Shown: positions 1 to 5,414 of the stretch, in pieces
Numbering within the stretch: the first letter of the stretch is position 1
How the letters are laid out: each line of letters opens with the position of its first letter
DNA from: an uncultured Oscillibacter sp.
GTDB taxonomy: Bacteria > Bacillota > Clostridia > Oscillospirales > Oscillospiraceae
Length of the DNA: 9,596 nt
Reading direction: 5' to 3'
Assembly (NCBI GenBank): GCA_937884915.1
Contig: CALAAN010000240.1
Location: forward strand, 1-9,596
Program-made: the position numbers and the translations under genes
Notes under the pieces: model-generated
Databases searched by the model: none
The model's input: only the letters and a program-made list of their open reading frames with translations
What the model was told of the DNA's origin: nothing

Positions 1-90
1 GACGCCCTGCGCAAAAAATTCGGCCGCAGTGTCATCTCCTACGGCACAGGCGACAGCGATATCAGCGGCGGCACAAAAGAGATCGACTAA
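1..90 (+). CDS. C-terminal fragment, probably Y-family DNA polymerase (DinB/Pol IV type)
   Basis: The window opens inside a plus-strand reading frame that gives 29 residues and then stops at TAA (88-90). The piece starts DALRKKFGRSVISYG and ends in a polar, Gly/Ser-rich tail. An Ile/Asp-Ala-Leu/Ile-Arg-x-[KR]-[FY]-G segment close to the C-terminus is typical of the little-finger end of DinB-type translesion polymerases, which is the reason for the call. The catalytic palm, fingers and thumb lie outside the window, so no active-site residue can be checked. A strong intrinsic terminator begins three bases after the stop, which supports this being a genuine gene end. The family assignment rests on a short motif and is tentative; the existence of a coding end here is more secure. 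Confidence 0.45.
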   Translation, partial: DALRKKFGRSVISYGTGDSDISGGTKEID

Positions 91-92
91 CT

Positions 93-130
93 TTCCCCAA
101 AGCAGCTTTGCCGCTTTGGGGAATATTTTT
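93..130 (+). terminator. Rho-independent terminator after the first gene
   Basis: An 11-bp perfect stem (93-103 with 113-123, arm TTCCCCAAAGC) closes a 9-nt loop and is followed by a T-rich run (124-130 and onward). It starts three bases after the stop codon at 88-90. The inner part of the hairpin, AAAGC-AGCTTTGCC-GCTTT, closely resembles the core of the hairpin after upp at 3597-3626. Confidence 0.85.
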
Positions 131-153
131 ATTTCCATTTCGCGTTCACACAC

Positions 154-223
154 AAAGCGTCGCAGACTTTTACCCGCAAAGAGCACGCGCCATCCGTAAC
201 CACGAAAAGCGTCGCAGACTTTT
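154..223. repeat. Two direct copies of an 18-bp repeat, 52 bp apart
   Basis: AAAGCGTCGCAGACTTTT occurs at 154-171 and again, without mismatch, at 206-223. Both copies are followed a few bases later by a CCCGCA word, so the repeated unit may be longer and partly decayed. Each copy has weak internal dyad symmetry (GTC-gca-GAC). The second copy directly adjoins the structured element at 221-349. Only two copies exist, so this is not an array. It may be a partial duplication of the end of that element. Confidence 0.75.
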
Positions 224-349
224 GCGCCCGCAGGCGCGAAATAATTTTAATCGTAAATTCCGACGACATGCGCGTCGGAATTTACTCTTCTCGCTCCGCG
301 CGTGTCGCAGCCGCCCTTCGGGCAGCAAGGCACGAAGCGGAGTGCAATT
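221..349 (-). repeat. Structured interspersed element, copy 1
   Basis: Read on the minus strand, this stretch aligns with 3630-3780 of the plus strand. In order it holds: a GTGCCT word; hairpin A (stem at 310-326, 7 pairs with one U-G, 3-nt loop); GCGACAC; a CGC-NNN-GCG unit; AAGAGTAA; hairpin B (12-bp perfect stem 285-274 with 264-253, 9-nt loop GCGCATGTC); TTACGATT; and hairpin C (GCGCC-TGCG-GGCGC, 237-224). In copy 1 the words flanking hairpin A also pair with each other (CTCCGC near 342-337 with GCGGAG near 299-294, and CGTG with CACG). No open reading frame here looks coding. It lies downstream of rodA in the direction of rodA transcription, in the gap between two converging genes. Function is unknown. 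Confidence 0.75.
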
Positions 350-383
350 TTATCGGAGAGACGGCAAGCCGTCTCTCCGATAA
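350..383 (-). repeat. 16-bp perfect inverted repeat next to the structured element
   Basis: Arms 350-365 (TTATCGGAGAGACGGC) and 368-383 are exact reverse complements around two bases. It sits between the putative rodA terminator hairpin (387-424) and the structured element (221-349). It has no T-run of its own apart from AATTTT on the plus-strand left side. It could act as a second, back-up terminator for either direction, or be the first hairpin of the element, since copy 2 is also preceded directly by a long perfect hairpin. Confidence 0.8.
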
Positions 384-386
384 TCT

Positions 387-424
387 CAAAAGCGGGGATT
401 CTCTCAAGAGAATCCCCGCTTTTG
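387..424 (-). terminator. Probable terminator hairpin downstream of rodA
   Basis: A 17-bp perfect stem (387-403 with 408-424, arm CAAAAGCGGGGATTCTC) with a 4-nt loop begins five bases past the rodA stop codon. On the minus strand the only T-run (TTTT) lies within the descending arm and the hairpin is followed by AGATTATC, so it is not a textbook terminator. Position and stability still make transcription termination or 3'-end protection the likely role. Confidence 0.65.
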
Positions 425-429
425 AAACG

Positions 430-1683
430 TCAGTTTATAAGCCACTCCGGTCTCGACCGCTTCTTGATGCCAGACACAACGCCCATCGCGGCAAACAGCG
501 TCACGATCGACGAGCCGCCGTAGCTGAAAAACGGCAGCGTCAGTCCGATGACCGGCAACAAAAAGAGGCACATGCCGATGTTCGCAATGGTCTGGAAGAT
601 CAGCATGCCCGCCATACCGACGCATACAAGGCCCTCCATGCGGCTCGGCGCTTCGCGCGCGACGATCAGACAGCGAACGATGATCGCCAACAGCAGCACA
701 ATGACGAGAAGACAGCCGATGAAGCCCAGCTCCTCGCCGCAGACGCAGAAGATGAAGTCTGTCTGCCGTTCGGGCAGGCTCGAGCGGTATGTCGACTGCG
801 TCTGTGTACCGTTGAAAAGCCCCTGCCCTGTCAGCTTCCCCGACCCTAGGGCCAGCATACCGCGCGTTTGCTGCCAGCCCTTCCCCTCGGGCTGGTAGCT
901 GTGGTCCAGAATGACCTTGATGCGGTCATACCAGTCTCCGCGCAGGAGATTTAAGTTCCACGCCGCGAGGAAGCCGCCCACTGCGCCGCCGACGCCGAGG
1001 AAAATCCACCGCAGCGCAAAGCCCGCGGCAAACGCCATGCACACAAAGACGAACAGGTACACAAGTCCGCTGCCTGCATCCTTGGAGATCACATAGTAGA
1101 AGAGAAACATGATCCCCGCGTGCGCCGCGGGCTGGATGACATTCGAAAAGCGCGTGAGGTCTTTTTTCTCCTGCAACAGCGCGAGCTGGCGCGCCAGGAC
1201 GATAATGAACGTGATCTTTACGATCTCGGCAGGCTGGACGGTGATGGGAAAATTCTCCAGAAAGCCGACACCGAGCCTCTTGCCGATGTCGTTCACGCCG
1301 AGCCAGGCGCGGTTGCCGTTTCGCGTCAGGCCAAAGGGCGTGCGCAGCAGCAGAATAAAGCCGAAGTTGAACGCCAGCAGCCATTTCCATTTTTTGCTCA
1401 CCTCCGACACGTCGATGCTCGAGAGCAGGAAGTAGAGCACAATGCCGATCAGCAAGCCAAGGCCCTGAATGGCGACATACTTAAAGGTGTTGCGGAAATG
1501 TGTGGCGCTCGCGATGAGCACCATGCCGTAGAGCGTTGAGACCGTACACAGCGCCAGCAGCACCATGTCCGACTGGCGCACCACGTCACTTAAAAATTCG
1601 CGCAATCTGTTCACAGCCTCACGCTCCCTTCGCACAAAGTTTTCGATGTATTTTAGCACAATTCTCCCCGTCTGTAAACGCAC
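430..1683 (-). CDS. rodA: RodA-type SEDS peptidoglycan glycosyltransferase
   Basis: This is a polytopic membrane protein of 417 residues in the FtsW/RodA/SpoVE (SEDS) family, which polymerises lipid II into glycan strands with a partner class B penicillin-binding protein. About ten hydrophobic segments run from residue 40 to 405. Family signatures are visible: QPAEIVKI near 150-157, GSGKLTGQGLFNGTQTQ at 280-296, LPERQTDFIF at 303-312 followed by GEELGFIG, and GLTLPFFSYGGSS at 380-392. The NGTQ...LPER-x-TDFIF form is the RodA rather than FtsW version, pointing to elongation. Asp309 in TDFIF matches the Asp required for activity in studied RodA proteins. The first ~38 residues are charged and make the protein somewhat longer than usual (about 370-400). 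The start is GTG at 1683; a second GTG at 1659 (residue 9) also has a GGGGAG site upstream and cannot be excluded. It is divergent from tsaE. I see no convincing promoter. Confidence 0.9.
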   Translation of the reverse strand: MRLQTGRIVLKYIENFVRREREAVNRLREFLSDVVRQSDMVLLALCTVSTLYGMVLIASATHFRNTFKYVAIQGLGLLIGIVLYFLLSSIDVSEVSKKWKWLLAFNFGFILLLRTPFGLTRNGNRAWLGVNDIGKRLGVGFLENFPITVQPAEIVKITFIIVLARQLALLQEKKDLTRFSNVIQPAAHAGIMFLFYYVISKDAGSGLVYLFVFVCMAFAAGFALRWIFLGVGGAVGGFLAAWNLNLLRGDWYDRIKVILDHSYQPEGKGWQQTRGMLALGSGKLTGQGLFNGTQTQSTYRSSLPERQTDFIFCVCGEELGFIGCLLVIVLLLAIIVRCLIVAREAPSRMEGLVCVGMAGMLIFQTIANIGMCLFLLPVIGLTLPFFSYGGSSIVTLFAAMGVVSGIKKRSRPEWLIN

Positions 1684-1711
1684 ATTTCTCCCTCTTTCCG
1701 CAGAAAAGGAA

Positions 1712-1740
1712 TTGTAAAGGACGGCGCGCTGTGCTATACT
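1712..1740 (+). promoter_or_regulatory. Sigma-A-type promoter for tsaE-tsaB
   Basis: A -35 box TTGTAA (1712-1717) and a -10 box TATACT (1735-1740) are separated by exactly 17 bp, and TGC directly before the -10 makes an extended -10. The predicted start is near 1747, giving a leader of about 35 nt before the tsaE ATG. Confidence 0.75.
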
Positions 1741-1781
1741 GTTTGTTAATATGGGTTAAAATGGGGTCAGGAGGCGAAGCA

Positions 1782-2210
1782 ATGCAGTTTTTGTCGCACA
1801 GTGCGCAGGAAACGGAATCCATTGGCGAAGCGCTTGCCAAAGAGCTTCGCCCCGGTGACGTGCTCGCCTTCACCGGCTCGCTCGGCATGGGAAAGACCGC
1901 TTTCACGCGCGGCCTTGCGCGCGGCCTTGGCTGCCGCTCTCGCGTCACGAGCCCGACGTTCACCATCGTCAACGAATACGAGGGCAAAACGCCGCTCTTC
2001 CATTTTGATATGTACCGCCTCGGCTCGTCGGATGAGCTGTTTGACATTGGCTGGGACGATTACCTCGCCCGCGGCGGCGTGTGCGCCGTCGAGTGGAGCG
2101 AGCGCGTCTCCGACGCGCTGCCGGAGGACACGATCTATGTCGACATCGCGCGCACGGATGAGCACGAGGACTGGCGCACCATCACGGTCACAGGAGGCAG
2201 ATTCGCATGA
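1782..2210 (+). CDS. tsaE: tRNA t6A biosynthesis ATPase TsaE
   Basis: This small P-loop ATPase (142 residues; the family is usually about 140-160) works with TsaB and TsaD to transfer the threonylcarbamoyl group to A37 of ANN-decoding tRNAs, forming t6A; it acts in the cytoplasm. The Walker A loop GSLGMGKT is at residues 32-39. Other family signatures are TSPTFTIVNEY (56-66), LFHFDMYRL (72-80) and VEWSER (103-108). The frame is open far upstream, but the ATG at 1782 is chosen because AGGAGG (1769-1774) lies 7 nt before it, the promoter ends at 1740, and the protein then begins where the family begins. The stop overlaps the next ATG by four bases (ATGA), so translation of tsaB is probably coupled. 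Confidence 0.95.
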   Translation: MQFLSHSAQETESIGEALAKELRPGDVLAFTGSLGMGKTAFTRGLARGLGCRSRVTSPTFTIVNEYEGKTPLFHFDMYRLGSSDELFDIGWDDYLARGGVCAVEWSERVSDALPEDTIYVDIARTDEHEDWRTITVTGGRFA

Positions 2211-2908
2211 AAATTCTCGCTCTGGAAACATCGGCGAAGAGCGTTTCCTGCGCCGTCGTCGAAGACGGCGCGCCGCTCGCCTCCGCCTATCAGTGCACGG
2301 GGCTGACGCACAGCCGGACGCTGCTGCCGATGGTGGACGCGATGCTCAAAAACGCCGATCTCACGCTTGACGATATCGATGCCATCGCCATCGCGGCGGG
2401 GCCGGGCTCGTTCACGGGCCTGCGCATCGGCATCGCGGCGGTCAAGGGCCTTGCCTGGGCCGCGGACAAGCCGTGCCTCGGCGTTTCAACGCTCGAGGCC
2501 ATGGCGCAGAACGCCGCGCACATCGACGGGCTCATCGTCGGCGCGATGGACGCGCGCCGCTCGCAGGTCTACAACGCCGTTTTCGAAGCGAAGGGCGGCG
2601 AGCTCACGCGCCTGACGCCGGACCGCGCGATCTCACTTGAAGAGCTCTGCGCGCAGCTCCAAGGCAAGCAGCAGCCCATCACCGTCCTTGGCGACGGCGG
2701 CGTGCTGTGCTATGGCTATTTGGAAGAGCACGGCGTCAAGTGCACACTCGCACCGAGCATGCTCCTTTATCAGAACGCCGTGGGCGTCGGCCTTGCGGCC
2801 GAGCGCGCCTATGCGCGCGGCGAAGCGGTCAGCGCGCAGGAGCTTCTGCCCGTCTATCTCCGCCCTGCGCAGGCCGAGCGCCTGAGAAACACCAAATTGA
2901 ACCGGTAA
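2207..2908 (+). CDS. tsaB: tRNA t6A biosynthesis protein TsaB
   Basis: TsaB is an ASKHA-fold protein that heterodimerises with TsaD in the bacterial threonylcarbamoyl transferase complex; it is a structural partner rather than the catalyst. The 233 residues match the usual length of 220-240. The N-terminus MKILALETSAKSVSCAV is the phosphate-1-like strand of the fold, and AAGPGSFTGLRIG (63-75) and MDARRSQVYNA (114-124) are the strongest family signatures. AGGAGG precedes the start. It overlaps tsaE by 4 bp. In many Firmicutes rimI and tsaD follow; here neither does, and upp comes next, so tsaD must be elsewhere. No terminator is visible between tsaB and upp. Confidence 0.95.
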   Translation: MKILALETSAKSVSCAVVEDGAPLASAYQCTGLTHSRTLLPMVDAMLKNADLTLDDIDAIAIAAGPGSFTGLRIGIAAVKGLAWAADKPCLGVSTLEAMAQNAAHIDGLIVGAMDARRSQVYNAVFEAKGGELTRLTPDRAISLEELCAQLQGKQQPITVLGDGGVLCYGYLEEHGVKCTLAPSMLLYQNAVGVGLAAERAYARGEAVSAQELLPVYLRPAQAERLRNTKLNR

Positions 2909-2925
2909 GCAAAACACATTAAAAT
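2897..2925 (+). promoter_or_regulatory. Possible promoter for upp within the tsaB end
   Basis: TTGAAC (2897-2902, inside the last codons of tsaB) and TAAAAT (2920-2925) are 17 bp apart. The predicted start is near 2932, leaving a leader of about 17 nt that just contains the CGGAGG ribosome binding site (2935-2940). This would let upp be transcribed independently of tsaE-tsaB. The surrounding AT-rich gap makes a chance match possible. Confidence 0.45.
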
Positions 2926-2948
2926 ATATTTTTTCGGAGGTCAAAGCA

Positions 2949-3593
2949 ATGGAAGCCAAATTCAACGAGAAAGTACACATCATGAACCACCCCCTTGTCG
3001 CTCACAAGCTCACCATCATGCGCGATGAAAACACCAGCGTCAAGGATTTCCGTGAGCTCGTGTCCGAAATCGGCATGCTCATCACCTACGAGGCCACGCG
3101 CGACCTCCCGCTGACCACCAAGCACATCAAGACCCCCATTTGCGAGATGGACGCCCCCACGCTCGCAGGCAAGAAGTTCGTCGTCGTCCCCATCCTGCGC
3201 GCCGGTCTCGGACTGGTCGACGGCGTGCTGCGCATGGTGCCCTCCGCCCGTGTGGGCCACATCGGCATGTACCGCGATGAAGAGACGCTCGAGCCCCACC
3301 CCTACTTCTGCAAGATGCCCAAGGACGTTGCCGAGCGCGACGTGATGATCGTCGACCCGATGCTCGCCACCGGCGGCTCTGCCTGCGAGGCCATCGGCGA
3401 GATGGTCAAGCGCGGCTGCAAGCACATCACGCTCATGGTGCTCGTCGCCGCTCCCGAGGGCATTAAGGCCGTTCAGGAGAAGTTCCCCGACGTCAATATC
3501 TACGCCGGCGCGCTCGACGATCATCTCAACGAGCACGGCTACATTGTCCCCGGTCTCGGCGACGCGGGCGATCGTATTTTCGGCACGAAGTAA
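2949..3593 (+). CDS. upp: Uracil phosphoribosyltransferase
   Basis: Upp condenses uracil with PRPP to give UMP in the pyrimidine salvage pathway, in the cytoplasm. At 214 residues it has the standard length (208-215). PILRAGLGL is at 81-89. The PRPP-binding loop VMIVDPMLATGGSA is at 132-145. The C-terminal uracil-binding segment YIVPGLGDAGDRIFGT is at 198-213. The ATG at 2949 has GGAGG 8 nt upstream. Codon use is cleaner and more C-ending than in the flanking tsaB, which would fit higher expression. A 13-bp perfect hairpin starts three bases after the stop. It lies 40 bp after tsaB on the same strand and may have its own promoter. Confidence 0.97.
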   Translation: MEAKFNEKVHIMNHPLVAHKLTIMRDENTSVKDFRELVSEIGMLITYEATRDLPLTTKHIKTPICEMDAPTLAGKKFVVVPILRAGLGLVDGVLRMVPSARVGHIGMYRDEETLEPHPYFCKMPKDVAERDVMIVDPMLATGGSACEAIGEMVKRGCKHITLMVLVAAPEGIKAVQEKFPDVNIYAGALDDHLNEHGYIVPGLGDAGDRIFGTK

Positions 3594-3596
3594 CTT

Positions 3597-3626
3597 CAAT
3601 CAAAGCGGCTTTTGCCGCTTTGATTG
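3597..3626 (+). terminator. Terminator-like hairpin after upp
   Basis: A 13-bp perfect stem (3597-3609 with 3614-3626, arm CAATCAAAGCGGC) closes a TTTT loop three bases after the upp stop. It is followed by AGAAAGATT, not a T-run, so efficient intrinsic termination is uncertain. It adjoins copy 2 of the structured element, as the hairpin at 350-383 adjoins copy 1. Confidence 0.6.
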
Positions 3627-3629
3627 AGA

Positions 3630-3780
3630 AAGATTCGCGTCGCTCTGTGCCTCATTGTCTGCACAAGCAGACAATTCGACACTCGCTTTGCGCAAAGAGT
3701 AATTCCTGACGCACATGTCGTCAGGAATTACGATTTTAATTGTTTTCCGCCTGCGGGCGGAAAATGGTACGAAGAATCTT
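3630..3780 (+). repeat. Structured interspersed element, copy 2
   Basis: Same block order as copy 1 (221-349, opposite strand): GTGCCT; hairpin A (9-bp stem 3654-3662 with 3667-3675, loop ACAA); CGACAC; CGC-ttt-GCG; AAAGAGTAA; hairpin B (12-bp perfect stem 3699-3710 with 3720-3731, 9-nt loop GCACATGTC); TTACGATT; hairpin C (TTTTCCGCC-TGCG-GGCGGAAAA, 3743-3764). Loops and linkers are near-identical to copy 1 while stem bases differ in matched pairs. The outer ends carry a 7-bp inverted repeat (AAGATTC 3630-3636, GAATCTT 3774-3780) that could close the structure. No coding frame is credible. It lies downstream of upp, in the same orientation, and ends just before the promoter of the next gene. 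Confidence 0.75.
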
Positions 3781-3793
3781 CACAATTTTGTCA

Positions 3794-3822
3794 TTGCATT
3801 ATTGTGTTCCATTCGTTATAAT
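3794..3822 (+). promoter_or_regulatory. Sigma-A-type promoter for the foldase gene
   Basis: TTGCAT (3794-3799) and a perfect TATAAT (3817-3822) are 17 bp apart. The predicted start is near 3829, about 63 nt before the ATG at 3892. The leader holds a 7-bp hairpin (TTTTGCA 3845-3851 with TGCAAAA 3856-3862), and an outer inverted repeat ATTGGG (3824-3829) / CCCAAT (3863-3868) flanks it. Confidence 0.8.
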
Positions 3823-3891
3823 GATTGGGCATTTTCAATAGCACTTTTGCAAATCTGCAAAACCCAATAATTGAGAGGACTGAACAAACAA

Positions 3892-5334
3892 ATGAGTGCA
3901 TCCAGAGAAAAGAAGAGCCGCCAGGAGAATCTGGCAGGCGGTTACGTCGATCCCCGGACAAAGCGCGAGAAGGACGAGCAGGCGAAGGATCGCCGCACCA
4001 ATGCCCTTTACATTGCCATCGCCGTCATCTTCGTAATCGTCGGCATCGTCGTCACGGTCGCCAACTCCAAGGTTATCGAGCGCAACGCCGACGCCGTGAC
4101 CATCGGCGACGAGACCTACACGGCCGCCGACGTGAGCTACTTCTACAATACCATCTACAACAGCTTCGTCTCCCAGAACTCCTACTACCTGAGCGTTTAC
4201 GGTCTCGACACCAGCAAGTCGCTCAAGGAGCAGGACTGCCCCGTGACCGACGGCGGCACCTGGTACGATTATTTCCGCGATCAGGCGCTCGAAAGCCTCA
4301 AATCTTACGCCCTGCTCGCGCAGAAGGCCGAGGCCGAGGGCTTTGACGCCAGCGAGGAAGTGGAGCAGTCCGTCCAGGAGACGCTCTCTGATCTGGATGC
4401 TTCCGCATCTTCCGCCGGTTACACACGCGCGCAGTACATCAAGGCCGTTTGCGGCCCGCTGGTCAACCAGAAGGTCTTTGAGCGCAACATCCGCATGATG
4501 GCGCTCGCGCAGGCTTACTCCAACAGCTACTCCGACTCCCTGTCCTACACCTCTGAAGAGGTACAGGACGCTTACGATGCCGACCCCAAGAGCTATCAGA
4601 GCGCCGACATTGAGTATATCCTCTTCACCTCCGGCGCCGAGAGCGACACGACCGACGAGGAGAAGGCCCAACTTCTTGACGAAGCCAAACAGAAGGCCGA
4701 GACCGCCCTTTCCCGCTACGCGCAGGGCGAGGCGTTCGACGCCATCGGCGAGGATATGGAAGGCTCTTACTCACATGTCGCCTACGCCGCAAACGGCTCT
4801 TCCGAGATGCTGACCTGGGCGTTTGACGACGCCCGTCAGGCGGGCGACACCACCGTCGCCGCCTATGGCGAGACCGGCTATTACGCCGTGCTCTTCCACT
4901 CCCGCAGCCGCAACGACTATCACACGGTTTCCGTGCGCCACATCCTTGTCGACAGTGAGGACAAGGCCAACGAGATCCTGCAGCAGTACAACGACGGCGA
5001 AAAGACCGAGGATGCCTTCGCCGCGCTGGCCGTTGCCAACTCTACCGACTCCAACGCCTCCTCCGGCGGTCTGTACACCGATATCTACCGCGGCCAGATG
5101 GTCAGCGAGTTTGAGGATTGGTGCTTCGATCCCTCCCGTCAGGCGGGCGACACCGGCATCGTGCAGACGAGCTACGGCTATCACGTGATGTACTTTGTCG
5201 GCCAGAGCGAGAACCCCTACTGGTACGACCAGGCGGAGTCCTCCCTCAAGAGCGACGCCTACAACGAGTGGTACTCTGCCATCACCGATGGTGTGGAGGC
5301 CGAGCAGCTCAGCGGCATGAAGTACGTCGGGTAA
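3892..5334 (+). CDS. Membrane-anchored PpiC/parvulin peptidyl-prolyl isomerase (PrsA/SurA-like foldase)
   Basis: This 480-residue protein has a basic cytoplasmic N-terminus (1-37), one membrane segment (about 38-58, no lipobox Cys) and an extracellular remainder, so it is a signal-anchored foldase rather than a PrsA lipoprotein. Residues 60-235 are a helical SurA_N-like chaperone region. The C-terminal parvulin domain (about 346-437) shows VRHILV (His350), SGGLY (391-395), FEDWCF (407-412) and GYHVMYF (His431). Residues 239-336 are a second, degenerate parvulin-like copy in which both conserved His positions are Tyr (Tyr242, Tyr331). The likely role is folding of secreted or envelope proteins by proline isomerisation. 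The frame is open from a TTG at 3871, but the ATG at 3892 is preferred; AGAGGA (3874-3879) lies 12 nt upstream, a long spacing. It has its own promoter and a strong terminator. Confidence 0.88.
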   Translation: MSASREKKSRQENLAGGYVDPRTKREKDEQAKDRRTNALYIAIAVIFVIVGIVVTVANSKVIERNADAVTIGDETYTAADVSYFYNTIYNSFVSQNSYYLSVYGLDTSKSLKEQDCPVTDGGTWYDYFRDQALESLKSYALLAQKAEAEGFDASEEVEQSVQETLSDLDASASSAGYTRAQYIKAVCGPLVNQKVFERNIRMMALAQAYSNSYSDSLSYTSEEVQDAYDADPKSYQSADIEYILFTSGAESDTTDEEKAQLLDEAKQKAETALSRYAQGEAFDAIGEDMEGSYSHVAYAANGSSEMLTWAFDDARQAGDTTVAAYGETGYYAVLFHSRSRNDYHTVSVRHILVDSEDKANEILQQYNDGEKTEDAFAALAVANSTDSNASSGGLYTDIYRGQMVSEFEDWCFDPSRQAGDTGIVQTSYGYHVMYFVGQSENPYWYDQAESSLKSDAYNEWYSAITDGVEAEQLSGMKYVG

Positions 5335-5350
5335 TCCCCTCTTACGACAA

Positions 5351-5390
5351 AATAAGCTGCCGGTTTCTGACCGGCAGCTTATTTCTTTTT
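5351..5390 (+). terminator. Rho-independent terminator after the foldase gene
   Basis: A 14-bp perfect stem (5351-5364 with 5370-5383, arm AATAAGCTGCCGGT) with a 5-nt loop is followed by TCTTTTTG. It lies 16 bp after the stop codon and only about 25 bp before the tcdA start. Confidence 0.92.
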
Positions 5391-5414
5391 GATTCTGACT
5401 TTTGAGGCGACACT

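Noticed and set aside
154..223. CRISPR-like spaced repeat
   Set aside because: Only two copies of an 18-mer, one spacer-sized gap, no cas genes in the window.
108..849. Plus-strand open frames across the hairpin-rich gap and into rodA
   Set aside because: Arg/His-rich translations without motifs; they run through perfect inverted repeats and antisense to rodA, so they are by-products of GC-rich DNA.
1652..1685. Ten-codon ATG open frame overlapping the two possible GTG starts of rodA
   Set aside because: It shares the GGGAG site and ends across the second GTG, which would suit a leader peptide, but at this length it is expected by chance and nothing else supports it.
2919..3599. 226-residue minus-strand open frame opposite upp
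   Set aside because: It mirrors upp exactly, has a His/Val/Gly-rich composition typical of the antisense of a GC-rich gene, and has no ribosome binding site or family resemblance.
3624..3821. 65-residue plus-strand open frame in copy 2 of the structured element
   Set aside because: It crosses three hairpins, lacks a ribosome binding site, and its sequence is not kept in copy 1, where stems change without regard to codons.
3871..3891. TTG at 3871 as start of the foldase gene
   Set aside because: No ribosome binding site precedes it, and the stretch itself holds the AGAGGA site for the ATG at 3892.
3835..4671. 278-residue minus-strand open frame opposite the foldase gene
   Set aside because: Leu/Val/Gly-rich antisense shadow; the plus-strand frame has a promoter, domains and a terminator.
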